Shown here one piece after another: positions 31,073 through 43,800 of a DNA stretch of 64,000 bases (the stretch's first letter is position 1; every line of letters starts with the position of its first letter). Under the pieces are notes generated by a model, which saw only the letters and a program-made list of their open reading frames with translations, made no database searches and was not told the DNA's origin. The DNA is from Scleroderma bovista (lineage: Eukaryota; Basidiomycota; Agaricomycetes; Boletales; Sclerodermataceae). The position numbers and the translations under genes were made by a program. The DNA is taken from NCBI GenBank assembly GCA_037178675.1, contig JAYMGJ010000237.1, positions 1-64,000 of the forward strand, written 5' to 3'.

Positions 31073-34000
31073 ATGTCCAGCACTCTCAACAAGATGGTTC
31101 CCGTGTTCACTGGCTCCAACTGGCAGCAGTGGCACACCTCTATGCAGGCCTACCTTCGGGCACAAGGCCGATGGTATGTTTATTTGACGATGCAACCCAC
31201 TGACGGTCACAATGACCAAAAGGAATGGGACGACAACACCGAGAGAGCACTCGGTAATATCACCTTGCGCCTCGCCCCCTCGATCCAGGTCACCATCTCA
31301 AATCTCGACAATGTTAAGGATGTCTGGGACCACCTGAAGAAGAACTTTGGTGCCCCCAGTATTGGTTCTGCCTATGCTGAGCTTAGCAAGCTCCTGTCAA
31401 CTACCATCCCTGCTGGCTCTCACCCCGCTCCAGCTATCACCAAGGTGCTTAGCCATTTTGCTTATCTGAAGGATGCTGGCTTCGAGTTCCCTGCCCCCGT
31501 GCAGGCAATGATTATTCTCTGCAAGCCCCCTCCTACTATGGAGGTTGTAGCTCAAATTCTCAGCCAGACATCGCCGGACGAGATTAAGAACCTCAAGCCC
31601 GATGGGATAGTCAAGGCCGCCACACTCTCTTTCGAGCAGAAAGGCACCTCTTCCCGCACCGGTGGTAAGGGCCCCCAGGCCAACAAGCTTAGTGCTGTAA
31701 AGCACAAGCCAGCTGACCCCAAGTTCACCCAGCAGCAGCAAGGCAGGTCCAATGGCGGTACAAGCGGAAATGCTCCTGCCCAAGGACAGGAAGGCTGCAC
31801 TCGACGTGGCGGCAAGAAGGCTTACGCTTGCTGCGAGAATGCCCAACAAGCCACCTTCACCACATATGTCCACTATGATGGACAAGAGCCCACCGTCAAC
31901 CCTCATGCCCTGGCTCACACCCCTGGTGCTGCCCACTACGGCCCCCCCGCATTCGACAATACCATTCAGGCCTTCAATTTGGCACACTGTCTGGGGGTAG
32001 AACCCTCCTGCCAGACCATCTGCACCCTTGACCAAGTTGTGTCAATGGCGAGTGTGAACCTGGACCAGCCTCAGGCTGGTCCCTCCTTGCTGAAGCGCCC
32101 TCGTCTTGAGGAGCACATCACGATGTATGAGGAGGATGCCATCTCCCTTGGGGATGAAGAGTCCTTCACTCACGAACCATTTGCTGATGACGAGTTCAAT
32201 GAGATCGATGCAATGGTCCTTGACTGCTACAATGTGACGTCAATGGCGATGGGTGTGGAGGCCAGCCTTTTCAGGCAAGTACCTTCTGCACACGTGCTGA
32301 CCGACACTGACATGCTCCCTTTACATGTGCACTTTACACCGTCACTGTATATAGCGAGTAGTAACTACAATTTGTCGTGTCGCGTCTTGAGTAAAGCATA
32401 TATCTGTTCATGTTCAAATGATGCATGCTGTGCTGGCTGTAAGGGAAAAATGGTTGACGACAGCGAATTATCTGGTGCCTTCTGGCTCCTAGACTCTGGC
32501 GCATCACGCCACTTCACCGGTGACATAGGTGATTTCGCCTCCTATAATGCACTAAAGCGAGCACACTATGCCAAAACGGCTAATGGTGTAGCACTAATTG
32601 CTGGTATTGGCATGGTATTACTCCGGTGCCTAGACCACAACTCTGGGGATGAGAAAGTTATTACACTCACCCAATTGCTCCATATGCCAGGCGCTACTGC
32701 ATGCCTCATTTCTATGGGCGAAATGCTCCAGCGTAACTACAAAGTCACTGGCAATAAGTGAGGCATTAGCCTCATTCATAAAGCTGAACGCCTATGGTTT
32801 GGGCCAGACCCAGAAGACGATCGCAATGTCATTTTCGGGATTAGATCTATCCCAATAATTAGATCTAACTATATTGCCTCCGTGAGCAAAGTCGATTATG
32901 ACATTATGCACTGGAGATTTGGGCACCCCTCTAAGAAAGTACTCTGATGTGCACAAAAGCATACACAACGCTTCCTGGAGATCCACTTTCCTACTGAGGA
33001 CTGTGTTTGCCCTGGATGTGCTCTTGGCAAGATGCCCAATCGAGCTTTCCCAGAGAATGAAAGACGTGCTTCCAAGCCTTTCGAGCTGGTGCACTCTGAC
33101 CTGAAATCCTTCCCGGTTATGTCGTACCGGAAATTCAAATATGTTATCACCTTCTACAATGACTATACCTCTCACGCCTGGACTATGCCTCTTCGCTCCA
33201 AAGCTGCAGCAATTACGGCTGCCAAAGATTTCCTCGAAATGGTGCACATCCAACATGATACACACGTCATTGGATAGATGTCCAATGCCAGCGGAGAGTA
33301 TAAATCCGATCTGTTTGATTGAGCACTCCTTGAGAAAGGAATTAAAATATATCAAAGTGCTCCAAGAACCCCCATGCAGAATGGGCATGCCAAGCATTTA
33401 GGGAGCACTCTTATGGATAAAGCTGAGTCTATGTGGCATCAAGCCTGCATTCCTGACTCCTGGTGGGAATTTGCATTCACTCACGCAACCCACATTTACA
33501 ACCATACTCCGGTAGCTCGCCTGCGATGGCACACCCCCCATGAAATGCTTAAGGGGGAGATGCCTAACATCGACCACCTCCATGTATTTGGCTGTGGAGC
33601 CTTTGTCTACCTCCCAGCCTCGGCTCAAGCAAATAAGATGGCTCCCAAGTCGGAGCTTATGACTTATATTGGTGTTGCCCCTGGCAATGAGCGCAACTTC
33701 TTGTTTATGCGCTCCACTAATGCAGTGTTTACCACTGCTCACGCCATCTTTGACAAGCATCACTTCCCTCACTGCCCCAAAAACAGGCGTGAACCTCTCA
33801 AGAACCCTTTTGGAAGGGTAAATCCAAAACCTACCACTGATCGACCAGGGAATCCCCCTGATGATATCGACAGTGATGACGATGTGGAACACGACCATGG
33901 CTACCCACATCCCCAAGCGCAGGATGACAATCCAAAGCATGAGGAACCTGAGGCTCCTGAGGAAGAGCCTAACCAAATAAATCCTCCCTGTACGCCATCT

Positions 34001-35622
34001 CCAGTGCCTCCACCGGCACCGAGAACACCTTCACCGGCAAGAAATCCGCCACCTCCGGCACCACAGTGCCCTGGCCAAGCTGAACGCTGCCAGAATGCGC
34101 CGCGACCCCCTGCAGTTAATATACCTGCCCACCCCCAACATGAACTTAGAGTGCCATTGCACCCCAGTAACGTGTATGGTGAGCGGCGACATCCCGTTGA
34201 GCAACTCCGGGATATCGAAAGTGCCTCTCGATGGCGAGAAACAGTGGGTGAGGCCCCTAGGCCCCCACAACCGGACACACCAGACCATGTTCCTGGTGGT
34301 TTCCCCGACACCTCTGCAATGCCCAGTGAGGAAGATGTGCAAAAGATGTGCAAGGAAGGGGGAGCAAACCTAGTCCATTTCCTGATGGGCAAAGCCCTCA
34401 CAACCAGCGAGCCTCAATATGAGAGCGTCCGCAACTGGTCCTACAAGGACATCACTCGCTTACCCCAAGCTGAGCAGAAACTCTGGTGACTTGCTTGCCA
34501 AGAAGAGCTCGACGTGCTGCGAAAGCGCAAGGTCTTTGAGCTAGTTGACTGTCCCCAAGACCAGAAGGTCATAAAGAATTGATGGGTCTTTGATGTGAAG
34601 TCGGATGGCCACAAGAAAGCCCGCTTAGTAGCGAAAGGCTTCTCCCAGGTCGAGGGATTAGATTTCAACCAGGTCTTCTCACCAGTCGTGCGCTTTGAAA
34701 CAGTGCGCCTCATGCTTGCGCTTGCCGCACTTGAGAATTGGTATATCACTGGACTCGACGTTCAGAGCGCCTCTGAATGCAAATCACTCGCAAAGGTCAC
34801 GCTATCCACCTGGATCAATGCACGTACCTCCAAAAGGTCGTCGAACACTGCGGCATGCTAAATGCAAAGTCCACAAGCACCCCACTGCCGGCTGGCTACT
34901 ATGCCACCAAAAATACAGAGCCTGTTGATGTGGAACTCCACTCCCGTTTCCAGATGGTTATTGGGTCCCTCCTGTACCTTATGTTAGGCACTAGGCCCAA
35001 CATTGCTTTTGCAGTCACACATCTCTCACACCATGCCGCGAACCCATCTCAGGACCACCTAAGTAAAGTGCTGTACGTCTGTTGCTATCTGATTGGAACA
35101 CCTACATACTCCCTAGTATACAATGGTGGATCCGGTGCTGGCCTGATTGCACGCACGGACTCAGATTGGGGATCAGACCCTACCTCTCACCTCTCGCAAA
35201 CAGGTTTCTACCTGAAGCTTGCAGATGGCTTGATCAGTTGGACTTCTCGTGTGCAGAAGACTACTATTGTGTACTCATCCACTGAGGCTGAATACATGGC
35301 TTTGAGCGATTGCGCTCGCCAAGTTACCTGGATTCAGAGTTTACTCGGTGAGCTTGGCTATAAGCTGAAAGCTATCCCAATTTGCAGTGATAATCAGGGG
35401 TCCATATTCATGGCATTCAACCCTGTAACAGAGCCTCGCTCCAAGCACATTGACATCTGCTACCATGGAATCCGTGAGTCAGTTGTGAAAGGTAATGTGG
35501 AACTATTTTTCATTGATGATGCTGAGAATCCCACCGATCTACTCACCAAGAACTTACCCCGTGAGAAATTCACGAAGTTCAGAGCTCAACTAGGCTTACA
35601 GTTTCCCTCTGGCAGCATCTAG
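31073..35622 (+). pseudogene. copia-1 gag-pol polyprotein, inactivated
   Basis: Starts MSSTLNKMVPVFTGSNWQQW (copia Gag N-terminus). The first frame is open to a TGA at 32759-32761. Later coding blocks shift frame near 32945 and contain stops near 33277, 33321, 34487 and 34580. Visible parts are the protease FWLLDSGASRHF, an integrase zinc-finger segment, the integrase core with HSDLKSF, RT beginning [21 protein letters not shown], and RNase H TRTDSDWG and SSTEAEYMALSDCARQV. The second integrase Asp block reads MSNASGEY and the Glu block QNGHAKHLG, so both catalytic residues look lost. RT jumps from LDVQSA to MQITRKGHA, which deletes about 100 residues including the YVDD motif. The element could not move by itself. 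Confidence 0.88.
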
Positions 35623-35668
35623 CACCTTATTCGCTGAAGTGCTCTACGTGCAGCACAGCAAGGGGGAG

Positions 35669-35943
35669 TGTTGAAGTCGCACATGCACCCGGCGTAAACC
35701 GTTGACGAAGTGCACACAAGACTGTGACCCATATTAGTGTAGACTTAGTAATAGTCCTCTTTACAGTAGATGTTACATGTCACACATCACATGTCACACT
35801 ATTTGTTGTATATAAACAGTGTTCATCGCTTATATAATATAACAGCTCTTAACCAGCTACCGCTACCATCTCTGGTTGTGCACTCCACCCTACAGGTGAG
35901 TTGGAGTAGCAGTTCCTCTACGTATATAGGTATTGCTTGAACA
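35669..35943 (+). repeat. 3' LTR of copia-1
   Basis: 275 bp, starts TGTTGAAGTCGC after the polypurine tract and ends TTGCTTGAACA. It contains the TATATAAAC promoter-like motif near 35810 and matches 30501-30689 over its last ~190 bp. Confidence 0.9.
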
Positions 35944-36050
35944 CTACTGTCCAATTCTTCGTAACCTTCACAGACGTCACACAAACAGGAACTATCCAAA
36001 TAAATGTCGAAAACATTGTCCTTAACATCTGTGCAGGGCAAGATACAAAT

Positions 36051-39000
36051 ATGGCCAGTAGCCCATCTGGATCGGCATCGACACCCACAAAGAAATGCAA
36101 GTTTGCTGCATTTGCAACATCTCCTATGTATAGCTTAATTTGTTCATTGTTATGCTGTATTACTTGTTGGAGAACAGACCGTTGTATCGCAGATTACATA
36201 TACGTACTTTCCTTTTTCGGACACCGTACCAATAGCTACGCCGCACGCACCACTCTCCTTTCCTCCAGTCTCGTATACACTCGACTGGAGGTAAGCCATA
36301 CATACACATTCCTTACCCTCAGTTTACTTACTCTACCTAGGACTTACAGTCACTCTTATAGGTAGATTCCCTCCAGTCTCGTATACACTCGACTGGAGGA
36401 CTTACAGTCACTCTTATAGATCACGTTGTCCGTCTAACAGGTTATGAGCCCCGCCTAGTGCGGTAAAAATCCAACGGACGACAAACCAAGCAGCCAAACA
36501 GATCCACGAGACCTCACTGCGCGGACCCCATCCGTCCAAACCCTGACATTGAACCACATCCGACCCTCCCCGGCAGAACCAGACGCCACCCGTAGCACAG
36601 ATGTCCCGAGAAGGTTCTCGCGGACGCACAGGCCAACCAGCAGAGCCCACGGGAGCACTGGGACCTACTACCCTCGCACCAGGACCTGAGAACGCAGGGA
36701 AAAATGTTCCCGAACAACCCAGGACCCAGCACCTCGCAATGCCCTATAACAACCCACAATGACGACCTACTACGCCGATCCTAGGCGATATCATAGAGGA
36801 AAATACATTGGATGAAGACGAGACCCACTTCACGCTCAAGAAGTCAATCGATCCGTCAAAATACACCCATTTATTCCATCTCAAGCCGAAACTCATGGCC
36901 ACGAATTATTCAACGTGGACAAGTGTAATTATAAGGGCGCTACACACAGTAGGACTACACATGTACCTCAGCCCCGACTTCCATGCCCCTGCATCGCTCA
37001 CACACGACACGAGGCACCACCGCGTGCGCTGGAGCAAGGCGAATCACTTTGTCTGCTCTGTCCTTACATGCATGTCTGAGGAGGTCCAAAACCAGCTCGG
37101 ACACCTACCTACCACATCGGAAATATGGGCGGAAGCCCAACGTCTCTATGCAAACACCACCGCAACGGACTGGACACTCACTATCACATCGATGGTGACA
37201 ACCCGTTACACAGATGGCGAAGACATAGCCACCCACATCGCAAAGATGAAAACCTACCGCCGCGACCTAATACTCATGCAGCGTGACATCGATGATGAAT
37301 TATTTGCATGCTTTCTCCGAATCTCCATGCCCACCACCTGGAATTATGTATTCGCAGCATTACCTGATCATTACTCATCTGCTGAAGTCGAACGGCGCAT
37401 CTGAGACGAGTATGGAGTTCGCACGAGCCAATCTACCAATACCTCAACCGCCTTCCAGGCGTCGTACCCAAACAAAACTAAGGACAGATGCAGCCGTACC
37501 CCTGTCCCTGGTCAACCCTACTGTACGAACTGCAGAGTCTCGGGCCATCGCACCGAGGAATGCTACTCCAAGGGGGGACCTATGCATGGAAAATGGAGAG
37601 ATAAGAAGGTAAATAAAGAGGACAAGGGGGATACGAAGCAGGAGGACAAGTTGAAGAAAGGAAAAGGGAAAGACAGGTCAAAAACAAAAACCAGCAAAAA
37701 GGCCAACCAGGCTGTTGCTGATGAAGAAGAAGACGACGAAGACAATCGTCGATCGGATTCGGACCTTTCTGCCTACCTTACAGGCACCTCACCCCAATCC
37801 CAATTTGGCTGGATACTCGATGGCGGCTCAACCAACCATATCTGCACGGAACGCTCGGCATTCACCACCTTCACTCCGACTCATGACAGCATAAAAGGGA
37901 TAGTCAAAAACGGTCCAGAACTCGAAGTTCTCAGAACTGGAACTGTCCTTATATCCGTCTCAGTCAAGGGCAGACCAGATCGTACTATTAAACTACTCAA
38001 TGTTAGCTACTGCCCCAACGCTCGTGACAACCTCATGTCGGAGAGCCGAATGGATCGGAAGGGAATGGAAATCACCAAACGAAATGGCCGGATTACCATT
38101 AAAAAGCCAAATGGCGAAACCATTATGGAAGGACGACTACGAGGGAACCTATACAAAATCAATAGTATTATAGCCCCTCCCTCATCTTGGCATGATGCTG
38201 TCTTCACAGCTCGCTCGGCCCCCAATCTTGACCTCTGGCATGCCCGATTCGGACACGTTAGCCTAAAGAGCCTTTGATACCTCAACCACCATGACCTCGT
38301 TACAGGCATGGACCTTCGTGGAACAGGTGAACTCACACCCTGCAATGGCTGTGCAAAGGGGAAACACCACCAGGCACCCTTCCCCCAATTCGCCACCAAT
38401 CGAGCTTCCGAAACAATAGAACAGATTCACATGGACCTTCAAGGGCCCCTGGATAAATCCATATTAGGATACACCTACACTCTTGGCGTGATTGATGACC
38501 ACAGCCGAAAGGGGTGGAAGGAGTTCCTATGGCATAAGGATGAGGCACCCGACCTAATCAAGGCACTAGTACAACGACTTGAAACCTACACAGGCCAACG
38601 AGTCAAGATCGTTCGATCAGACTGTGGCGGGGAGTTTATTAATGCCAATCTAGGGGCATATTTCAAACAAAAAGCTGAATGCTTCAACCAAACTACCCAC
38701 GAAAGTGCACTTGCTATGCTCGAAGATGCCGAAATGGCCAAAGGATTCTGGCCTGAAGCTCACGAAACGACCCTGAACGAAGCCTTTTATGGCAAAAAGC
38801 CCAGCATAGCCACCCTCCGCATTTTCGGCTCTTGCTGTCATGTTCGAGTCCCACCTGAACAACGTCGGAAACTTGATGCCCACTCTATAGATGGGATCTT
38901 ATGCGGATTCGAACGTGCATCCAAAGCCTACAAGGTCTGGATACCATCAAAACATAAATTTGTCGCATCTCGGGATGTAATTGTCTATGAGAAAGTGTTT

Positions 39001-41834
39001 AGTCAGTGCGACGACGACCCAATCCCTCACAACACTCCGAGCAAGGGGGTGTCCCAACCTACCCCCAGTACTACTCTGATTGAGGGGGTGACAGAGGGTA
39101 ATACCAATCAGACCACTACTAATCAACTACATGTCCCAGAATGTGGAAAGGATTCCACTCCCCCACCTTCAAAACCCGACTCACTGGCAGCTCAACCTGC
39201 CTCCCCCATACCTAAGCCAGAAGCACCTTCAGCTGTTATACCCGATCTGGCACCAAGTACACCCCGCCGATCGGAATGTGTCACTCAACCCTCCTGGAAA
39301 AAGGAAGCTGTCGAGAAGCAAAAGGCTAAAGAAGCTGAGGTAAAGGCAGAGCAAAAGACTCGGCAAGAAACTCGCAACCAGTCTAAACTATCTCAGGAAC
39401 CCGAGACCATGCCACTCGAGCCAACGACCATGGGCAACATCGCTCAGACTGCATACCTTGCAGCCCATGGTCATGAAATTCCTCGGAACTTCCGAGAGGC
39501 CACGTCAGGCCCGGACTCGGATCAGTGGTGGAAAGCAATGCACGAAGAAATTGAGATGTTACAGAAACGTGGTACATGGAAACTCATCGAGAAACCTAAA
39601 GATCACAAGGTAATTGGATCACGCTGGACCTACACCATCAAGTATGGTCCGAGCGGTGAAATACTCCGCTACAAGGCACGACTTGTCGCCCAGGGTTATT
39701 CACAGATTCCCAGTGTCGATTACAGTGACACCTTCTCGCCCACAGTCCACCTCAACTCACTCCATATCATCCTACATTTTGCTGCCTCCCACGGCTGGTA
39801 TCGAGGACAAGACAATGTTACTGGCGCGTTCCTACACAGCCCGATCGATCACGAAATCTTCATGAAGCAACCCAAAGGTTTTGGCGACGGCACGGACAAA
39901 GTAGCTAACCTGCTACTCAGTCTCTATGGTATAAAACAAGGCTCACACCTCTGGAACAAGTACATGCACCAGAAACTTATCAGCCACAACTTTGTCCGCC
40001 TCCCGTCCGACTATGCTGTCTACACCCGCCACACAGCCACAGGCATGTCTGTCACAGCCATCCACGTTGACAACGTGCTCACCATTGCCAACTCGAGAGC
40101 AATGCTCGCCGAGACCTGCCGTGAACTACACAGCCTGTTCGAGATGAAAGAGGAAGACCCCGACTGGTTAATGGGCTTCAAGCTCATTGACGACCGCAAA
40201 AATCACACAGTCACCATCTCACAGGCCCAGTACACAGGCACTCTACTCAAGAGACTTGGAATGGCCGACTGCAACCCGGTCAGCACACCCTTGGACCCAG
40301 GACTCGTCCTGTCCAAAGCAGACTGCCCACAGACTGAAGACGAGAGGAAGGAAATGGCGAGACACCCATACCGGGAGGTTCTCGGAGCCATTACCTGGCT
40401 TGCCGTTGTGTCCAGACCCGATCTCGCCTATGCGAGCAGCCAACTTGGCCAGTACAGTGCGAATCCGGGCAAACCACACTGGAAAGCTCTCACCCGAGTC
40501 CTGTGTTACCTCAAAGGTACCCAGGACGTGGCACTCACGCTTGGAAAGGTCAGCAATACCGACCCAGACCTACTTACTGGCCACACGGACACAAGCTGGG
40601 CAAACGATCCCGACGATTGATGATTGACGTCGGGATACGTCTTCCAGCTCGGAGATGCCGCCGTCTCGTGGAATAGTAAAAAGCAACACACCGTTGCCGC
40701 ATCGTCTACAGAGGCTGAGTACATGGCCCTATCGCATGGCGCGAAGCAGGCATTGTGGCTTCGCCGGTTCTTGCGTGATGGTGGCCTTCACACCGCAGAA
40801 TCCCCCCCGACAACTCATCTCTCTGTCGACAATACTGGTGCAATCGCTCTCGCGAAGGAAGCGCGTTTCCACGCACGCACGAAGCACATTGACGTGCATT
40901 ACCACTTCGTACGCGAACACGTCGAAGACGGTACCTTTGAGGTCACCCATGTACCCACCACGGAGATGCTTGCGGACGGATTCACGAAGCCACTCACACG
41001 CGACGGACATCAAAAGATGGTAAATAGGCTTATACTGACGAAGGTCTGAGGGGGTGTGTTGGAGAACAGACCGTCGTATCGCAGATTACATATACGTACT
41101 TTCCTTTTTCGGACACCGTACCAATAGCTACGCCGCATGCACCACTCTCCTTTCCTCCAGTCTCGTATACACTCGACTGGAGGTAAGCCATACATACACA
41201 TTCCTTACCCTCAGTTTACTTACTCTACCTAGGACTTACAGTCACTCTTATAGGTAGATTCCCTCCAGTCTCATATACACTCGACTGGAGGACTTACAGT
41301 CACTCTTATAGATCACGTTGTCCGTCTAACATTACTTATCTACATGATCGATAGGTTGTCTCACCATCATACAGCAGTAGTTCTGTTCCACCTAAACCAA
41401 TAGGTCCTGAATTATCTTTCAATAGGTATGACTTGATACAAATTTCCCGAACACTCTAGATTTTACTTATATTATTTATGTAGCCCCATGGTGCCACCAA
41501 GTACTGTGTCGCAAACATTGAATGTATCTGATGCTGTACAGGTATGTTTATTCATATTATATTCATATGTTGAATTCCATATCTCATACTATAAGTAACT
41601 GTTCAGGAAATGGGTACTGTATCCAAGCCTATGGATAACACGAATATCCCAATGTCATCTTTACCTAACGATGAAGATGTTCATAGTGATTCATCTCCTC
41701 TTACTCCTGTCTCTTCTTTTCCATCTGACATTATTTCAGATGTATTTTCACATTCCAATATTCCTTCTGATACAGGTAACAACCCTATTTTGAGCACAAA
41801 AGCACTGGGTAAACATCAGGCAAAGAAACAGTAG
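36051..41834 (+). CDS. Small four-exon gene interrupted by copia-2 in intron 1
   Basis: Four exons with consistent phases: 36051-36127, 41375-41425, 41484-41541 and 41607-41834. Introns start GTATAG, GTATGA and GTATGT and end ACAG, GTAG and TCAG. The spliced frame is open for about 137 codons, beginning MASSPSGSASTPTKK and ending ..ALGKHQAKKQ. The protein is Ser/Thr/Pro-rich and looks disordered; I recognise no family. Intron 1 contains the complete copia-2 (36165-41331); without it the intron would be about 80 bp. Start ATG 36051 is the first in the open exon. Correct splicing across a 5.2-kb insertion is uncertain, so the gene may be silenced. It may be the N-terminal part of a longer transcription unit including 42553-43183. 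Confidence 0.5.
36440..36452 (+). other. copia-2 primer binding site
   Basis: GGTTATGAGCCCC immediately after the LTR, the same half-tRNA type site as in copia-1 and copia-3. Confidence 0.65.
36601..41049 (+). pseudogene. copia-2 gag-pol polyprotein, inactivated mainly by TGA stops
   Basis: The frame begins at ATG 36601 (MSREGSRGRTGQP) and is broken by TGA at 36760, 37402, 38275, 40618 and 40621. At least the RNase H pair falls where the family has arginine. Parts seen: UBN2-like gag, CCHC knuckle CTNCRVSGHRTEEC, protease WILDGGSTNHIC (usual DSG changed to DGG), integrase zinc finger LWHARFGH..CNGCAKGKH, integrase core with MDLQGPLD and RSDCGGEF, RT, and RNase H AASSTEAEYMALSHGAKQA. Between AYFKQKAE and CFNQTTHE about 15-17 integrase residues, including the catalytic Glu region, are deleted. 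The RT catalytic motif reads HVDNV instead of YVDDV, a change explained by one CpG transition. Non-autonomous now. Confidence 0.9.
41057..41331 (+). repeat. 3' LTR of copia-2
   Basis: 275 bp, three CpG-type differences from the 5' LTR. Both contain a repeated TCCAGTCTCGTATACACTCGA block with inverted flanks (TCCAGT..ACTGGA), able to form a hairpin. Confidence 0.93.
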
Positions 41835-42552
41835 TGGTTCTCTCCTTTGTACAATTTCTTCCAACTATAAACTATTTGCCTAAATTGATTTTGCCTAAAT
41901 AATTCACCAAAGTGGACACTACTGCATACCACCAGGATACTCAACACTGCACAGTTATCCTAAGACCCAACTGGTAAGTTCAAAATTCTATGTGACAAAT
42001 ACCTTCAAATAAAGTAAGTTCAGATAATGTACTGATCTCTACCCTGACACCAACACACCGACAATATGGTTGTGATCAAATGAATTTAATTGACCCTATC
42101 CACTTATTTCTAAATTATGATATTCAGTACATGCTCTGTCTGTAAGTAAACACCAATTACGACAAGATAATGCTGCACATGGTGTACAATTCTATTCTAT
42201 ACCACAATGAGAAAGGACCTGCCTCACACATGCATTCAGATGAAACACATCTACAATTGCGACTGTTGTCAACTAAGATTATTCTCTACCCTGATCATTC
42301 TCAACATGTGTAATATATATTTATCATGTTTCTCGGATCAAGACCTAACCTGTTCTTCTCATTATAATAATTACTGTTTGTTAAATACAACACACACAGC
42401 AGTGTCTTTCCCTCCAGACCAGAGAAATTGCTATGAATAACAACTTTTCTGCTATTATCCTTCCTCTCTGTTGTTTATCTCCATGGGGAATAGGTCTGTC
42501 TACTTGCTTGCATCTATTATTTGCTATGCAGGCTGACTTGACATTACTATAG
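41835..42552. other. Intergenic or intronic region
   Basis: No convincing coding segment. AT-rich; includes small ORFs only. A GCAG acceptor-like site at about 42528 could start the next exon. Confidence 0.45.
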
Positions 42553-43183
42553 CTTTCAAAAATAGCCTTGAATCACTCGTTGACATGTATCCTTATGTGT
42601 CACTGTCTGTGACACAAGGCCAACGAATTGTTGATTATCTAAACAATTTAGCATGGCATCCAGAGAATATGGAATGGTCAAAGGTTCAGATTCATCGTCA
42701 TCTTTGTCAGTTGCTATTGGTATGATTAAATTCTAATATTTTTTGATCCATGCTTATTGTAAATTGCAAGCCTTTTGCATCTGATACATACACCTTGGAT
42801 GGAAATAATGATTGTGCTTTGATTCCATGGTTGAATCCATCTGCTGTTTTCACCTGGCATGAACTACCTTCTGATTCTCCTTTCAGGAAAACAGCTTACT
42901 TCAGCATTACCTTTTTCATTCACACTTCTCCTCCCTTTTCGATTATTGACTTCGCTAACTTACTATTGTATATCATCGGAACATACAGTCTACAGGCTAC
43001 TGATTTAAGCCAACTCTTCACACACCTTGGCTATGCCATACATCCAGATGGTATTTCTGGGGTATTGCTATGTACGTCATTCCTTGGAAAGGCATATGTC
43101 AGAGCTGTTGCTGTGGCACAGTTAAAACCTAATCATTGTGCTGTCAATGGCTGGCCTGTCATCACATTGCCTCAATGTCCAAG
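42553..43183 (+). CDS. Unrecognised multi-exon gene (partial model)
   Basis: Two exons with matching phase: 42553-42719 (FKNSLESLVDMYPYVSLSVT.., ending HRHLCQLLL) and 42771-43183 (PFASDTYTLDGNNDCALIPW..), joined by a 51-bp intron GTATGATT..TTGCAAG. The second exon includes a possible membrane-like or buried segment (FANLLLYIIGTYSL) and GISGVLLCTSFLGKAYVRAV. A further donor GTTTGT follows at 43184 and a possible short exon starts near 43253. No start codon was settled. I recognise no family. It may continue the small gene ending at 41834, or belong to an unidentified transposon. Codon use looks like the neighbours. Confidence 0.45.
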
Positions 43184-43339
43184 GTTTGTCCACCATCCTC
43201 ATTATGTTCATTTGTCGTCTTGCATTTCCAAGTAAGCAACCCTTTATTTTCAGTATAAAAATTCCATTAATCATGCATCAGCAAGGTGACAATTGCTCTT
43301 AACTCTCTTACAGCATCTGGATTGTCTGGAATCAGACAG

Positions 43340-43800
43340 TTAAGATGGATAAGACAGATAAGTCAGTCAAGGCATTCCAGACCATCAGACCAGGGTCTCT
43401 GAAACCAGATGGCCAGACCACCAGACCAGCCAGACCAGCCAGCCTGTCAGACTGTCAGACAGTCCAGACCACTCCAGACCAGTCAGACCACCCAGACAGT
43501 AAGTCAGTCAGAGAGTTAAGACAATCCAGACCAGTCAGACCAGTCAGACCAGTCAGGCAGTAAGTTAGTCAGACAGTTAAAACCATCCAGACCTGTCAGA
43601 CCACCCAGACTGTAAGTCAGTCAGACAGTCAAGACTGTCCAGACCATCCAGACCACCCAGCCCAATCAGATCACCCAGACTGTCAGACCTGTCAGACCCC
43701 TTAGATAGTAAGTTGGTCAGACAGTTAAGACAATCCAGACCAACCAGACAATTCAGAGACTCAGACCAGTCAGACCAATTAGACTATTAAAATTAGCCAG
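43340..43800 (+). repeat. Simple tandem repeat built on CAGACCAGT
   Basis: About 460 bp of degenerate 5-10-bp units (CAGACCAGT, CAGACCATC, CAGACAGTT). The 72-codon ORF inside (43345-43563) is a product of the repeat and is not called. Confidence 0.85.

Larger units (their letters stand above)
30501..35943 (+). mobile_element. Decayed Ty1/copia element (copia-1)
   Basis: A truncated 5' LTR (30501-30689) and a complete 3' LTR (35669-35943, 275 bp, TGTTGAAGTC..TTGAACA) flank a gag-pol region full of stops and frameshifts. The primer site GGTTATGAGCCC directly follows the 5' LTR (30690-30701). A polypurine tract GCAAGGGGGAG precedes the 3' LTR. The first ~80 bp of the 5' LTR are absent, so no target duplication can be tested. 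Confidence 0.9.
36165..41331 (+). mobile_element. Ty1/copia element (copia-2) with target duplication
   Basis: Two 275-bp LTRs (36165-36439 and 41057-41331, TGTTGGAGAAC..CGTCTAACA) and a perfect 5-bp target duplication TTACT (36160-36164 and 41332-41336). The LTRs differ at three sites, all CpG to TpG or CpA, so the insertion is young although the coding region already holds stops and a deletion. The primer site GGTTATGAGCCCC is at 36440-36452 and a G-rich tract (GAGGGGGTG) precedes the 3' LTR. Confidence 0.94.
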
